Part shown: positions 25,573 through 33,434 of the stretch, one piece after another
Layout of the letters: every line of letters starts with the position of its first letter
Position numbering within the stretch: the stretch's first letter is position 1
Assembly: GCF_004770995.1 (NCBI RefSeq)
Contig: NZ_RQHW01000002.1
Span: 168,496-232,495, forward strand
Direction: 5' to 3'
DNA: 64,000 bases
Source of the DNA: Leptospira idonii
Lineage (GTDB): Bacteria > Spirochaetota > Leptospiria > Leptospirales > Leptospiraceae
The notes under the pieces: generated by a model
The model's database searches: none
The model's input: the letters and a program-made list of their open reading frames with translations, nothing else
Told to the model about the DNA's origin: nothing
Translations under genes and position numbers: made by a program

Positions 25573-27006
25573 TTACTGGCCTTTGTAGGCTTTGTCCTCA
25601 TCAATGTTTTTGCGGGTAGTTGTTGCGTTTGTGTTGATGTTGAATACGGAATATTGAGCCGTACTCGCAGCGCCATTGTAGACAGGTCCTGGTGTGGAGG
25701 TTCCGCTTTCAGTCAGTTCTGCCGTATCTGTAGCAAATTTATGGCCGGAAGGCAGTGTTCTTAGAGCTGCATTTGTATGGTATGCGGAGAGTGCAGTCCA
25801 TTCAATTAAAGAATTCTCATAGAATACTGTTGGTTTGCCTAAGATTAAAAAAGTGCTGATTCCTGTTACCATAGAACGTGCGTTAGTTCTGCAATACTGA
25901 AGAATTGTTTGTCCCGAAGTATAGCCTGTTCCTGCCGGATTGATTGAATTGAAACCACTAACATCCGACCAAAGTGCAGCGATAGCAGCTTTTGATTTGA
26001 ATTTACCTGTTGTTTGATCAACGACTTGCGGCCAAGGAGTGAATTTTGCTCCTTTGATATGACCTGCAAATAAAGCGGCACCGGAGGGTCCAAGAGTGAG
26101 TGCTACCGTGCCGCCTGTAAATTCTGCGTCTGTTGTGGTAGTATTGTGTCTTGCGTCTGCTATAAATACATTACCAATTCCGTAAATTCCGTGAGAGGTA
26201 GGGTTTTTCGCAATATTGATTACGTTTTCAAGAGGCTGCACTAAAACTGTATTGTCGAGTTTTCCATAAGCATCCTTTACAGAGAACGTTCCTTTGGTCG
26301 GTGCTGATAAAACTCCAGAATCTGTGGAAATATAGTTTGCCGCAAAATCTCCGTTAGCATCTATTGCTCCGTTTAATACTGCTACATTTTTTCTATCCAC
26401 TCCCCAGTATCTTAACCAGTATACCGCACGGCCTAAGTTTTGATATACGCTTCCTTTAGGGCTTGCTAAAGTTCCTGCTCCTCTATCAGAACCCGCTGCG
26501 AATACGATAAGATCTTTTGTAGGATCAATTCCGTATGTTTGTAGAATTTCATCTGTGATTGCGCCTGTAGGTAGTGTGTTCGGATCAGTGATGATTCCGT
26601 TGTCTCTGGAGGCTCTGTATGCGAAACGATCACTTTGATTGAATACCGAACTCGTCCAGTCATACACCTTTACACCATTTGTTGGAATTATGTATTGTTT
26701 TGTGTAAGAGCCCGATGGGAATGATTGGACGATTACCAAGTTCCCTGAAATATCGCTTGGCTTGTTGGCAGTCCAATTGTCCAGCCATTTTGAAAGTTTA
26801 ACGGACGTTACTAGCCCATAATTATTTTCATCGTAATTATCTGCTGATTCCGTTGTTAACTCTGCAGCTGTGCTAACTTTGACAGTGTTTAATAAAATTC
26901 CCGCTAAAAGCAGTGTTGTAAGGTTATCATCATCTTTCTTTTTGCATGCAGTGAGCAGCGTTGTTGAGATGAGTCCGATTGCTAAAACCGATTTGAAGTA
27001 TTTCAT
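25573..27006 (-). CDS. Tandem-rhodanese lipoprotein C, no Cys-Gly-Gly arm
   Basis: A 477-residue lipoprotein (lipid Cys21 in LLTACKKKD) with the same layout as A and B: first rhodanese-like domain about 42-215, second about 250-405. The second holds VFIADARHNTT, AGHIKGAKFTPWP and the loop YCRTNARSM with catalytic Cys372. It differs in two ways: it lacks the extra Cys pair before the loop, and it stops at EDKAYKGQ, exactly where the Gly-rich arm begins in A and B (after DKDYIRG and EDKAYLI). It may be the sulfurtransferase that loads or unloads the two armed paralogs. It begins the minus-strand cluster. Confidence 0.87.
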   Translation of the reverse strand: MKYFKSVLAIGLISTTLLTACKKKDDDNLTTLLLAGILLNTVKVSTAAELTTESADNYDENNYGLVTSVKLSKWLDNWTANKPSDISGNLVIVQSFPSGSYTKQYIIPTNGVKVYDWTSSVFNQSDRFAYRASRDNGIITDPNTLPTGAITDEILQTYGIDPTKDLIVFAAGSDRGAGTLASPKGSVYQNLGRAVYWLRYWGVDRKNVAVLNGAIDANGDFAANYISTDSGVLSAPTKGTFSVKDAYGKLDNTVLVQPLENVINIAKNPTSHGIYGIGNVFIADARHNTTTTDAEFTGGTVALTLGPSGAALFAGHIKGAKFTPWPQVVDQTTGKFKSKAAIAALWSDVSGFNSINPAGTGYTSGQTILQYCRTNARSMVTGISTFLILGKPTVFYENSLIEWTALSAYHTNAALRTLPSGHKFATDTAELTESGTSTPGPVYNGAASTAQYSVFNINTNATTTRKNIDEDKAYKGQ

Positions 27007-27237
27007 CTTTTTTTCCTACCTGGTCTTCGATTGCCAGATTGCATCCGGTTTTCGAATCATTTTAGTCATAAATTGAATGAATACGGGTATTTGATAGAAT
27101 TAATCTGTTATATGAGAGTAATTGTTTATTATATGGGATAGAAAATTGGAGGTATGGGTAATGGATTGGAGGGAGGGGGGTGGGAGTTCCTACAAAAACG
27201 GACAATTTTGCAAAATAAAAACCTATTTCTCCTAGAT
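27007..27237. other. Intergenic region upstream of lipoprotein C and the DUF1564 gene
   Basis: An AT-rich stretch that ends in a strongly purine-biased, G-rich patch near 27145-27180. It should hold the minus-strand promoter of lipoprotein C, but no clear -35/-10 pair was seen. It includes one copy of the GAGTTCCTAC palindrome. Confidence 0.4.
27180..27194. repeat. Palindromic element, left of the DUF1564 gene
   Basis: GTGGGA-GT-TCCTAC(A): the same core as the elements at 8284-8299 and 27643-27656. It lies 44 bases before the chosen start codon of the DUF1564 gene. Confidence 0.45.
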
Positions 27238-27738
27238 ATGAAAAAGATTACACAAACCAAACATTTTGAAAAACATTCGCTTACCTACCAAAATAGCACT
27301 ACTTCAGTCTCAACTATGTTAATTTCAGAGCGATTGTCTCATGAACTGAATGAGTTCGTTGAACAAAATGGAGGTAGTTTTAAGGAATTATTTAGAAGTT
27401 TGTTGGATGAGTTTGGAGAGATGATTCTAAGTTATCAGCCTACTTCCTCCACTCGTTTAAAGAAAGAATATCAGGCTTCTGGACAGGCACAGATCAAAAG
27501 AAATATTCGTGTAAGCGATTCTGATTTAGAAGAATTTCGTATAATTGCTGATTATTTACGGATGTCAAAATGCAAATTATTCGCAATGCTACTGGAGTGG
27601 AAGTTGATCGGATGGGGGTTGGTTTTGAGGAGAGTGGGGGTTGTGAGAGTTCCTACCCACCACCTAACACACTTCCTCTCCATTCTCGCAAAACCCTCTT
27701 TCTTCTCCCAAAAATCCAAAATCTACTTACGATCTTGA
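27238..27738 (+). CDS. DUF1564 family protein
   Basis: About 166 residues from the ATG at 27238; a longer frame starting at 27154 would translate the G-rich repeat and was rejected. The segments MLISERLSHELNEFVEQNGGSFKELFRSLLDEFGEMI and IKRNIRVSDSDLEEFRIIADYLRMSKCKLFAMLLEWKLIGW match the DUF1564 family, which is expanded in Leptospira and looks like a small DNA-binding, ribbon-helix-helix-like protein; function is unknown. The last 35 or so residues read through the second palindromic element and do not look like the family. The end overlaps the convergent XRE-cupin gene by 16 bases. Confidence 0.68.
   Translation: MKKITQTKHFEKHSLTYQNSTTSVSTMLISERLSHELNEFVEQNGGSFKELFRSLLDEFGEMILSYQPTSSTRLKKEYQASGQAQIKRNIRVSDSDLEEFRIIADYLRMSKCKLFAMLLEWKLIGWGLVLRRVGVVRVPTHHLTHFLSILAKPSFFSQKSKIYLRS
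27643..27656. repeat. Palindromic element, right of the DUF1564 core
   Basis: GTGAGA-GT-TCCTAC, a degenerate copy of the element at 27180-27194, followed by a C-rich CCCACCACC. With the left copy it brackets the DUF1564 core. Confidence 0.4.
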
Positions 27739-28331
27739 TGATGAGGGCAGATCCAAATCAACTTTACTTCCTGACTAGAAGGATTTTTCAGCTGTAAAAG
27801 ATCGGATGCTAAGAAAATTGCACTGTCCCCTTGCTCCAAAGAATAGGTTTTATCTTGGAAAGTAATTTCCAGACGTCCTTCTAGGATGATGATATTCTGT
27901 TCAAATTGGTTTTCGAACCAAGCAGGAAGAGGGAAATTTCCAGAAGCAACCTTAATTTCATATAACTCGAGTTTATCGGCGTCGTCTTTATGCAGCGAAC
28001 GGGCTTCTAAATTTCCTTTATGAAGCTTGAAAATTCTTCCTTCATCTTTTCTAACCACCTTAGGTGTTCTTAAAAATAAATCCGGGATCATTTCCGCAAT
28101 CGGTGTTCGTAGTGCTTTTGATAGTTTCCATAAGATACCGATGCTAGGAGTTGTTTTCCCGGACTCGATCAATCCGAGCATTCCCCTGCTAACGCTTGAT
28201 ATTTGGGAAACTTTTTCCATAGAGTAACCGAGTTCCAAACGCCTCTTTTTGATAGTAACGCCGAGAATGCTGGTTAAAACATCTTCTGGCTCAAGTTTTC
28301 CAGGGGTAACTTCATCAATTGTATCATTCAT
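27723..28331 (-). CDS. XRE-family regulator with cupin domain
   Basis: A 202-residue protein. Residues about 25-80 form an HTH_3 domain (IKKRRLELGYSMEKVSQISSVSRGMLGLIESGKTTPS) and residues about 125-198 a cupin sensor domain (FEQNIIILEGRLEI, YSLEQGDSAIFLASDLL, VKLIWICPHHQ). Such regulators usually repress their targets and respond to a small molecule bound in the cupin. Its location between the rhodanese cluster and the sulfurtransferase-cytochrome operon makes it the obvious candidate regulator of both, but the sequence does not prove this. The cupin ends in two adjacent His, possibly metal ligands. Confidence 0.85.
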   Translation of the reverse strand: MNDTIDEVTPGKLEPEDVLTSILGVTIKKRRLELGYSMEKVSQISSVSRGMLGLIESGKTTPSIGILWKLSKALRTPIAEMIPDLFLRTPKVVRKDEGRIFKLHKGNLEARSLHKDDADKLELYEIKVASGNFPLPAWFENQFEQNIIILEGRLEITFQDKTYSLEQGDSAIFLASDLLQLKNPSSQEVKLIWICPHHQDRK

Positions 28332-28363
28332 AGGAAAGCTTCTTTATTTTAGCGGTCGAGCGC

Positions 28364-29776
28364 TTAGTTTTTACAAAAGTTTGATATATTGGATATTTTG
28401 TAAAGTAAAATAGAGTAATTCTTTGGAAATGAGATAAAAATGGTAAAAAACAAGAAAATTTCAGCCCAAAGGACAAGGGCAGGAAGGTTATAGAATCCAA
28501 ATTCCTCTTTAGAAGAAGGTAAAATTCCTAAATTTGTGTAAGTAAAGTAGGCAAGTTGAGGAATGAAAAGGTTTGCCCATCCGAGGGAATTGTCGGAGAA
28601 AGAAATTAGATATAAGGGGAGTAAGAATAAAAAATACCAAGGATTGGCAATCGGGTTGATGATTAAGTAACAGAAAAAAAGAAAACTCATCGTAGCCATG
28701 CTTCTCTTCCTGTTCTTAAAGAAGCGATTTCTTTGTAGGATAATAAATAAATTAATTCCAATCATCAAAAAGATAAACAATAGCTTGATTATCGATTTTT
28801 CAACAAAAGATCCCAAGATATAAAACAGAATCGAATTGAATTCGAAACTGGATGCGAAAAGAAGCAGACTACGAATGTCTTCACTGCCATCCAATCCTAC
28901 GATGTATTTATAAGCAAAGAATCCTGAAGCCAAACCTGTTCCGAAGAGGAAACTTGCAGAAAAATAGTATAGAATATTTGGAAACAATTTATTTTCAAAT
29001 ATTCTTTTCCTGAAAACGAAATAAGGAAAAAAGATGATTAGAAACAATTTGCAGTGAACGGATAATCCGAATAGAAACCAGGAAAGATAACGAAACTTAT
29101 TTTCCATCAGCCAGAAAGAGGCGGAGATGAAAAACAAAGGAATCACTTCGAAGTGAGCGTTGATATATATTTCTTTCAAAAGGATAGGAAATAAAAAATA
29201 TAAAACGGCCGCTTTCTCATTCGAAAGTTTGAATATAAACCAAAAAATCGCTAAATCAAAAACTATATATGATAGCTTGAGTTCGATCAATGAAAACGGA
29301 GCAATACTGTGGATCCAGCTGAAATACAGTTCGATCCAAGGAAAATAAATTGTAGTCCAGTCTGGATGATTGACTCGAGATAAAATTTCGCTCGCTCTTT
29401 CCGAATTCAGGATGGAGGAATCATTGGAAAAAAAGAAATCAGGCGCTAGCTGATAAGGCGAAAAATCATGGGAGATCATAGCACCTTCCCAAAGATATCT
29501 TGCCCAATCATCTTCCCAAATAGGGAGAGAAACCGATAACATCACTCTGAGTAAAATACCGAAAAACAAAAACTCGTGGAAATAATTTTCGAAAAAACTT
29601 TTTTCCAGCTTTGTGAACAGAAAAAAAGAAAGACCTAGGCAGATTAGGACAAACGCATAACTGAAAATTCCTAATTGAACGGAATAAATCTGAAAGAAAA
29701 GCAGAGAAGAGAAGAGTAAGATCAGGAAAGGGTAAGGAAGAAGCAGCCTTAAATTCTTTCCTGAAGAAAAAATCAT
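28364..29776 (-). CDS. GT-C type membrane glycosyltransferase-like protein
   Basis: A 470-residue protein with about 11-13 hydrophobic helices. After the third helix comes WEDDWARYLWEG, whose paired Asp is the typical catalytic site of GT-C enzymes that use polyprenyl-phosphate sugars. The same layout occurs in the protein at 33435-34715 (LSDDFYRFLWDG), so the two are paralogs. It probably transfers a sugar on the outer side of the inner membrane. The gene ends 32 bases upstream of nothing but the XRE-cupin start and begins one base after the DUF4395 stop, so it is co-transcribed with DUF4395. Confidence 0.7.
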   Translation of the reverse strand: MIFSSGKNLRLLLPYPFLILLFSSLLFFQIYSVQLGIFSYAFVLICLGLSFFLFTKLEKSFFENYFHEFLFFGILLRVMLSVSLPIWEDDWARYLWEGAMISHDFSPYQLAPDFFFSNDSSILNSERASEILSRVNHPDWTTIYFPWIELYFSWIHSIAPFSLIELKLSYIVFDLAIFWFIFKLSNEKAAVLYFLFPILLKEIYINAHFEVIPLFFISASFWLMENKFRYLSWFLFGLSVHCKLFLIIFFPYFVFRKRIFENKLFPNILYYFSASFLFGTGLASGFFAYKYIVGLDGSEDIRSLLLFASSFEFNSILFYILGSFVEKSIIKLLFIFLMIGINLFIILQRNRFFKNRKRSMATMSFLFFCYLIINPIANPWYFLFLLPLYLISFSDNSLGWANLFIPQLAYFTYTNLGILPSSKEEFGFYNLPALVLWAEIFLFFTIFISFPKNYSILLYKISNISNFCKN

Positions 29777-29777
29777 T

Positions 29778-30260
29778 TCACTGTTGTTTGTTGAAATTCA
29801 GATTATTGCATTTTTCACAAACATCGGCAGGAATAATTCCTGTTTTCATGAGCAAACCGAATACGAAACAACCTGCACACCAGCCTAAAAAAGACTCAAG
29901 AGATGCGAAGAACACCAACACACCTAACACTGCTTTGTAAGCATCCCATTGCCCGTAATGAAATAGTGCAAAGGCGGCAACGGCGAACGAAAACCCTATG
30001 ACTTGTGCAAATCGTTTGGGAGGTCCTGCCGTAGGGATAAAAGAAATTTTTAGTAAAGGCACTAGCCATCTTGAAGTAATGAACGCTACCGGTTCGAATT
30101 TGGGCCCGTAACTCAATCGCAATGCAAAGCTGACCGCTAGAATTCCCAAAACAATCGGGTTTGGAAATAAAATGGCGAGAACTCCTAACAATACAACGCT
30201 GGAAGCGACAATTCTCGTGGCATTTTCATTCACAACATCCGGATAATAACCTAATTTCAT
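29778..30260 (-). CDS. DUF4395 membrane protein
   Basis: A 160-residue protein with four hydrophobic segments. The N-terminus VNENATRIVASSVVLL, the central PKRFAQVIGFSFA and the C-terminal Cys pattern WCAGCFVFGLLMKTG...CEKC are hallmarks of DUF4395. Proteins of this family often lie next to sulfurtransferases and thioredoxin-like genes, and the four cysteines at a membrane face suggest handling of sulfur or thiols. It is divergent from the sulfurtransferase operon, across a region with an inverted repeat. The substrate is unknown. Confidence 0.85.
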   Translation of the reverse strand: MKLGYYPDVVNENATRIVASSVVLLGVLAILFPNPIVLGILAVSFALRLSYGPKFEPVAFITSRWLVPLLKISFIPTAGPPKRFAQVIGFSFAVAAFALFHYGQWDAYKAVLGVLVFFASLESFLGWCAGCFVFGLLMKTGIIPADVCEKCNNLNFNKQQ

Positions 30261-30321
30261 GATTTGGCTCCTATCTGCTCAGACTTGGTTGGAGGGGACA
30301 ATTGGCAAGAAAAATTCAATT

Positions 30322-30361
30322 TTGCAGACAAAAAGTTTATTTTATTGACGAAAATCTGCAA
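30322..30361. promoter_or_regulatory. Inverted repeat in the divergent DUF4395/sulfurtransferase region
   Basis: TTGCAGA at 30322-30328 and TCTGCAA at 30355-30361 are inverted arms 26 bases apart, and a -35-like TTGACG lies between them at 30345-30350. It is placed to control both directions and may bind the nearby XRE-cupin protein. Confidence 0.4.
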
Positions 30362-30430
30362 TTTCATCGTTTTGGACTCATATTTATATAAATGAGTGCT
30401 TTTCGGAAGGGATGGCATAAGGAGATTTAT

Positions 30431-31378
30431 ATGAGAGTTTCATTTTTCAGATTCGGAAAGCAGATACAAGTTTTCAGTTTGTTTCTATTGTTTGTCGCCC
30501 ATCTTCCTATCGCAGCATTTTCTGAATCGGCTACAAAGGAATGGGATCTGAAGGAGTCTTGGGTTCTTTCTCCAAAACAAGCATATTTGCTGAAGCAGAA
30601 GGGTGCCGTCCTTTTGGATGCAAGAGATCTTTCTTTGCGATATTTACCGAAAGTGGCGGATACGAAAACAATTTCCTGGGAAGAACTCTCCGTTAAGTCT
30701 TCACCTAATAATGGTAAACTTCTTTCGGATCAAGAAATTTTAGGTAAACTGAGTAAAGTCGGTATCGGATCCGATACGACTGTGATCGTCATCGGAGATC
30801 CTTTGAACGGTTGGGGAGAAGAGGGTAGAATCGTTTGGACTTTAAGAACTGTAGGAATCAAAAAATCCTTCTGGATTGACGGTGGAGCGAAAGCATATAC
30901 TCGATATCTGTCTCAAGTAGGGAATGGAAATTCGGAAACGAATAAAGGATTGGAAATTAAACAAGATAAAAATGCAAAGAAGAAAGAATTGGATATCGAC
31001 CACTCCCAACTAAAATCCGCTTTAAATGCACCTAACAAAAAAATATTTGTCTTGGATGTAAGAGAGGAAAGAGAATTTAAGGGAGAAACTCCTTATGGAG
31101 AATCCAGAGGCGGCCATATACCGGGAGCTAAATGGTTGTACTTTAAATCGTTTTTAAACCAAGAGGGATATTTGAAATCGAAAGAAGAGATACTCTCCGT
31201 TTTGACTAAGGAATCCATTCCTAAAAACGGAATCGTAGTATCTTATTGCACAGGAGGAATTCGTTCCGCTTGGACAACATCCGTATTGATTTCTTACGGA
31301 ATTGAAGCGAAAAATTATTCAGGATCTATGTGGGAATGGTCTTCCTTGGATTCCAAAGAATATCCTTTGGTGAAGTAA
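30431..31378 (+). CDS. Exported thiosulfate/3-mercaptopyruvate sulfurtransferase-like protein
   Basis: The ATG at 30431, preceded by AAGGAGATTTAT, gives 315 residues; an upstream start 13 codons earlier lacks a ribosome site. A signal peptide (hydrophobic core FSLFLLFVAHLPIAAF) is followed by two rhodanese domains. The first (about 45-155) has no Cys at the active loop (VIGDPLNGWGEEGR); the second has LDVREEREF, GGHIPGAKW and SYCTGGIRSAW with catalytic Cys273, then NYSGSMWEW. That is the SseA/TST layout with only the second domain active. It is the first gene of an operon with a pentaheme cytochrome 4 bases downstream, so the sulfur reaction may be coupled to electron transfer in the periplasm. 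Confidence 0.88.
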   Translation: MRVSFFRFGKQIQVFSLFLLFVAHLPIAAFSESATKEWDLKESWVLSPKQAYLLKQKGAVLLDARDLSLRYLPKVADTKTISWEELSVKSSPNNGKLLSDQEILGKLSKVGIGSDTTVIVIGDPLNGWGEEGRIVWTLRTVGIKKSFWIDGGAKAYTRYLSQVGNGNSETNKGLEIKQDKNAKKKELDIDHSQLKSALNAPNKKIFVLDVREEREFKGETPYGESRGGHIPGAKWLYFKSFLNQEGYLKSKEEILSVLTKESIPKNGIVVSYCTGGIRSAWTTSVLISYGIEAKNYSGSMWEWSSLDSKEYPLVK

Positions 31379-31382
31379 AGTC

Positions 31383-32720
31383 TTGAAACATATAAAAACC
31401 TTATCCATCATTTCCACTGCGGTTTTGTTGATCGCATCCGTATCATTTTTGGTATGGAAGTTTGTCCCCAATCCTGTTCCGGTGGAAGAAGTTTTTCCGG
31501 GAAGGATTTGGGCAAAGCCGGTGACACAGCTTCCCGATTTACAAGGAGTAGGTGCTCCTCGTGCGGAAAATTGCGGGAAGTGCCATGCGGAGATTTATCA
31601 AGAGTGGAAAACTTCTACGCACTCACACGCTCTTTCCGATCTTCAGTTTCAAGCAGAGTTAAGTAAACCGTCTTCTCCTCAATGGATTTGTTTAAATTGT
31701 CATATCCCTGTTCAAAATCAGAGAGAGAAGATCGTAGTCGCACTGAATCACGGTAAATATGAAGAACCGGTAGAAGTTCCCAATCCGGGATTCGATCCTA
31801 AAATGAAAGAAGAAGCTGTTACTTGTGCCACTTGCCATGTCAGAGTGGATGAACAAGGCAAATCCTATGTCATCGGGGCGAATGGAAATACTAGCCCTCC
31901 GCATCCTGTGAAAATCAATGCGTCCCTTCTTCGAAATCGTTGTTATGATTGTCATAATGAAACTTATGAGTTGAACTCGAGTTTGGTGTGTTCTTTTCAA
32001 ACTGGCACTGAATTGAAAGAAGCGGCTTCCCATTTTGCAGATAAGGATTGTGTGAGTTGTCATTTGCCTACTGTGAAACGATCCTTCGTGATTGCCGAAT
32101 TGGGAAAATCCAAGAAAGATTCCCATAAACATTCGTTTATCGGAGGAGGAGTCCCTAAAAAATTCGAACTGTACCAGCATCAAATCCCCGGAGGTTATTC
32201 TCCCGGAATCGTATTGGAAAGTTGGGAAAAAAAGGATTCCGATTCGATCCTAGTCAAAGTGAAAAACCAAAACGCAGGCCATTATCTTCCTTCAGGAGAT
32301 CCAGAAAGACATTTGAAATTGGAATTGATCTGGTTGGATGATTCCCGCAAAGCAATTTCCAAAGATGAAATTCGAATCGGGCAGGAATGGGAATGGTCAC
32401 CTAAAGCACGTAAGACGTCAGACAATCGATTGAGGCCGAAAGAAATTCGGGAATGGAGAAAGGAAATCCCGGAAGGGAAGGTTAAGTCGGCAATCCTTCG
32501 TGTGTACCATATAAGGTTGAAGAACGTTGTCTCCGATTATGTGGAAAAATATGCGACCGGAGCACCGGAACAATACCAAGTTAAGATCAAGGAATTAAAA
32601 AAACATTACCCTCATAGTTCTTTGGTTCTTGAATCCGAATTCGACTTGAATACTAAAAAGGTTAAAAATACTTCCTTAAAGGATCTATTTGAAATCAATG
32701 AAAAACGTAGAGGGGAGTGA
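31383..32720 (+). CDS. Membrane-anchored pentaheme cytochrome c
   Basis: A 445-residue protein starting at TTG, with an N-terminal hydrophobic helix (about 8-27) lacking a clear cleavage site, so it may stay anchored. Five CxxCH motifs: CGKCH, CLNCH, CATCH, CYDCH and CVSCH. The segment CGKCHAEIYQEWKTSTHSHAL is of the cytochrome c554 type and matches the pentaheme protein at 16096-17304. A beta-rich domain follows (about 250-400). It should accept or pass electrons in the periplasm. Being translated right behind the sulfurtransferase suggests electrons released by sulfur oxidation, though other donors are possible. Confidence 0.88.
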   Translation: MKHIKTLSIISTAVLLIASVSFLVWKFVPNPVPVEEVFPGRIWAKPVTQLPDLQGVGAPRAENCGKCHAEIYQEWKTSTHSHALSDLQFQAELSKPSSPQWICLNCHIPVQNQREKIVVALNHGKYEEPVEVPNPGFDPKMKEEAVTCATCHVRVDEQGKSYVIGANGNTSPPHPVKINASLLRNRCYDCHNETYELNSSLVCSFQTGTELKEAASHFADKDCVSCHLPTVKRSFVIAELGKSKKDSHKHSFIGGGVPKKFELYQHQIPGGYSPGIVLESWEKKDSDSILVKVKNQNAGHYLPSGDPERHLKLELIWLDDSRKAISKDEIRIGQEWEWSPKARKTSDNRLRPKEIREWRKEIPEGKVKSAILRVYHIRLKNVVSDYVEKYATGAPEQYQVKIKELKKHYPHSSLVLESEFDLNTKKVKNTSLKDLFEINEKRRGE

Positions 32721-33426
32721 AGTTGCAATCATCATCCCTGCCAGAAACGAAGAAGGTTCTATCGGCTTCGTTCTGGAGGGAATCCTTTCTTTAGGAGTTG
32801 TCTCGAAAGATCAAATCTATGTTTCGGACAATGATTCTACGGACAAAACGAACGAGGTGGCAAAGTCATACGGAGTTCATGTGGTTCATGAAACAGAGTT
32901 AGGTTATGGAAATGCCTGCCTTCGTGCCTTAAAAGAAATCGCATCTCTTCAAAAACTTCCTGGAGCTGTAGTCGTTTGCGACGGAGACGGTTCCGATTTT
33001 CCGGAAGACATTCTTTCTTTGGTGGAAACATTGAACCGAACTCAGGCGGATCTTGTGATCGGTTCCAGAACCATCGGAGAGATTGAAGAAAACTCTCTCG
33101 GTTTTTTACAAAGATTCGGCAATTGGCTGACTTGTTTTTTGATTCTTGTATTCTATCGAAAAAATTTTTCCGATTTAGGACCTCTGAGAGCGATTCGTTA
33201 TGAATCCTTACTGAAGATGAAACTGAAAGATCCCACCTGGGGTTGGAATATAGAAATGCATATCCGTGCCCTTCAAGAGAATATGAAGGTCGTTGAAATC
33301 CCCGTCGGATACAGAAGGAGGAAATCAGGAGTGTCCAAAATCTCCGGCACATTAAGAATGGCGGTCCGAGTAGGAATCAAAATCCTTTACACATTTTTCA
33401 AGTTGACTTTCTTTAAACCTAAATAG
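32698..33426 (+). CDS. Family 2 glycosyltransferase, dolichol-phosphate-mannose-synthase-like
   Basis: About 242 residues from ATG 32698; a TTG three codons upstream sits better behind the AAAGGA site and cannot be excluded. The GT-A fold is visible: VAIIIPARNEEGSIGFVLEG, YVSDNDSTDKTNEVA, VVCDGDGSDFPED (the DxD-type metal site) and the acceptor region WGWNIEMHIRAL. A weak hydrophobic segment lies at about 150-163. Members make polyprenyl-phosphate sugars that GT-C enzymes then use, which fits the adjacent GT-C gene. It overlaps the cytochrome gene by 23 bases. Confidence 0.82.
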   Translation: MKNVEGSEVAIIIPARNEEGSIGFVLEGILSLGVVSKDQIYVSDNDSTDKTNEVAKSYGVHVVHETELGYGNACLRALKEIASLQKLPGAVVVCDGDGSDFPEDILSLVETLNRTQADLVIGSRTIGEIEENSLGFLQRFGNWLTCFLILVFYRKNFSDLGPLRAIRYESLLKMKLKDPTWGWNIEMHIRALQENMKVVEIPVGYRRRKSGVSKISGTLRMAVRVGIKILYTFFKLTFFKPK

Positions 33427-33434
33427 GTTTACGT

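Noticed and set aside
27154..27237. Longer DUF1564 reading frame starting in the G-rich patch
   Set aside because: The added 28 residues are translated from the repeat-rich patch and do not match the family; the ATG at 27238 fits better.
20003..32720. A standard Sox or Dsr thiosulfate-oxidation cluster
   Set aside because: SoxXA, SoxB, SoxZ, SoxCD and Dsr proteins are absent; only the SoxY-like tail motif is shared.
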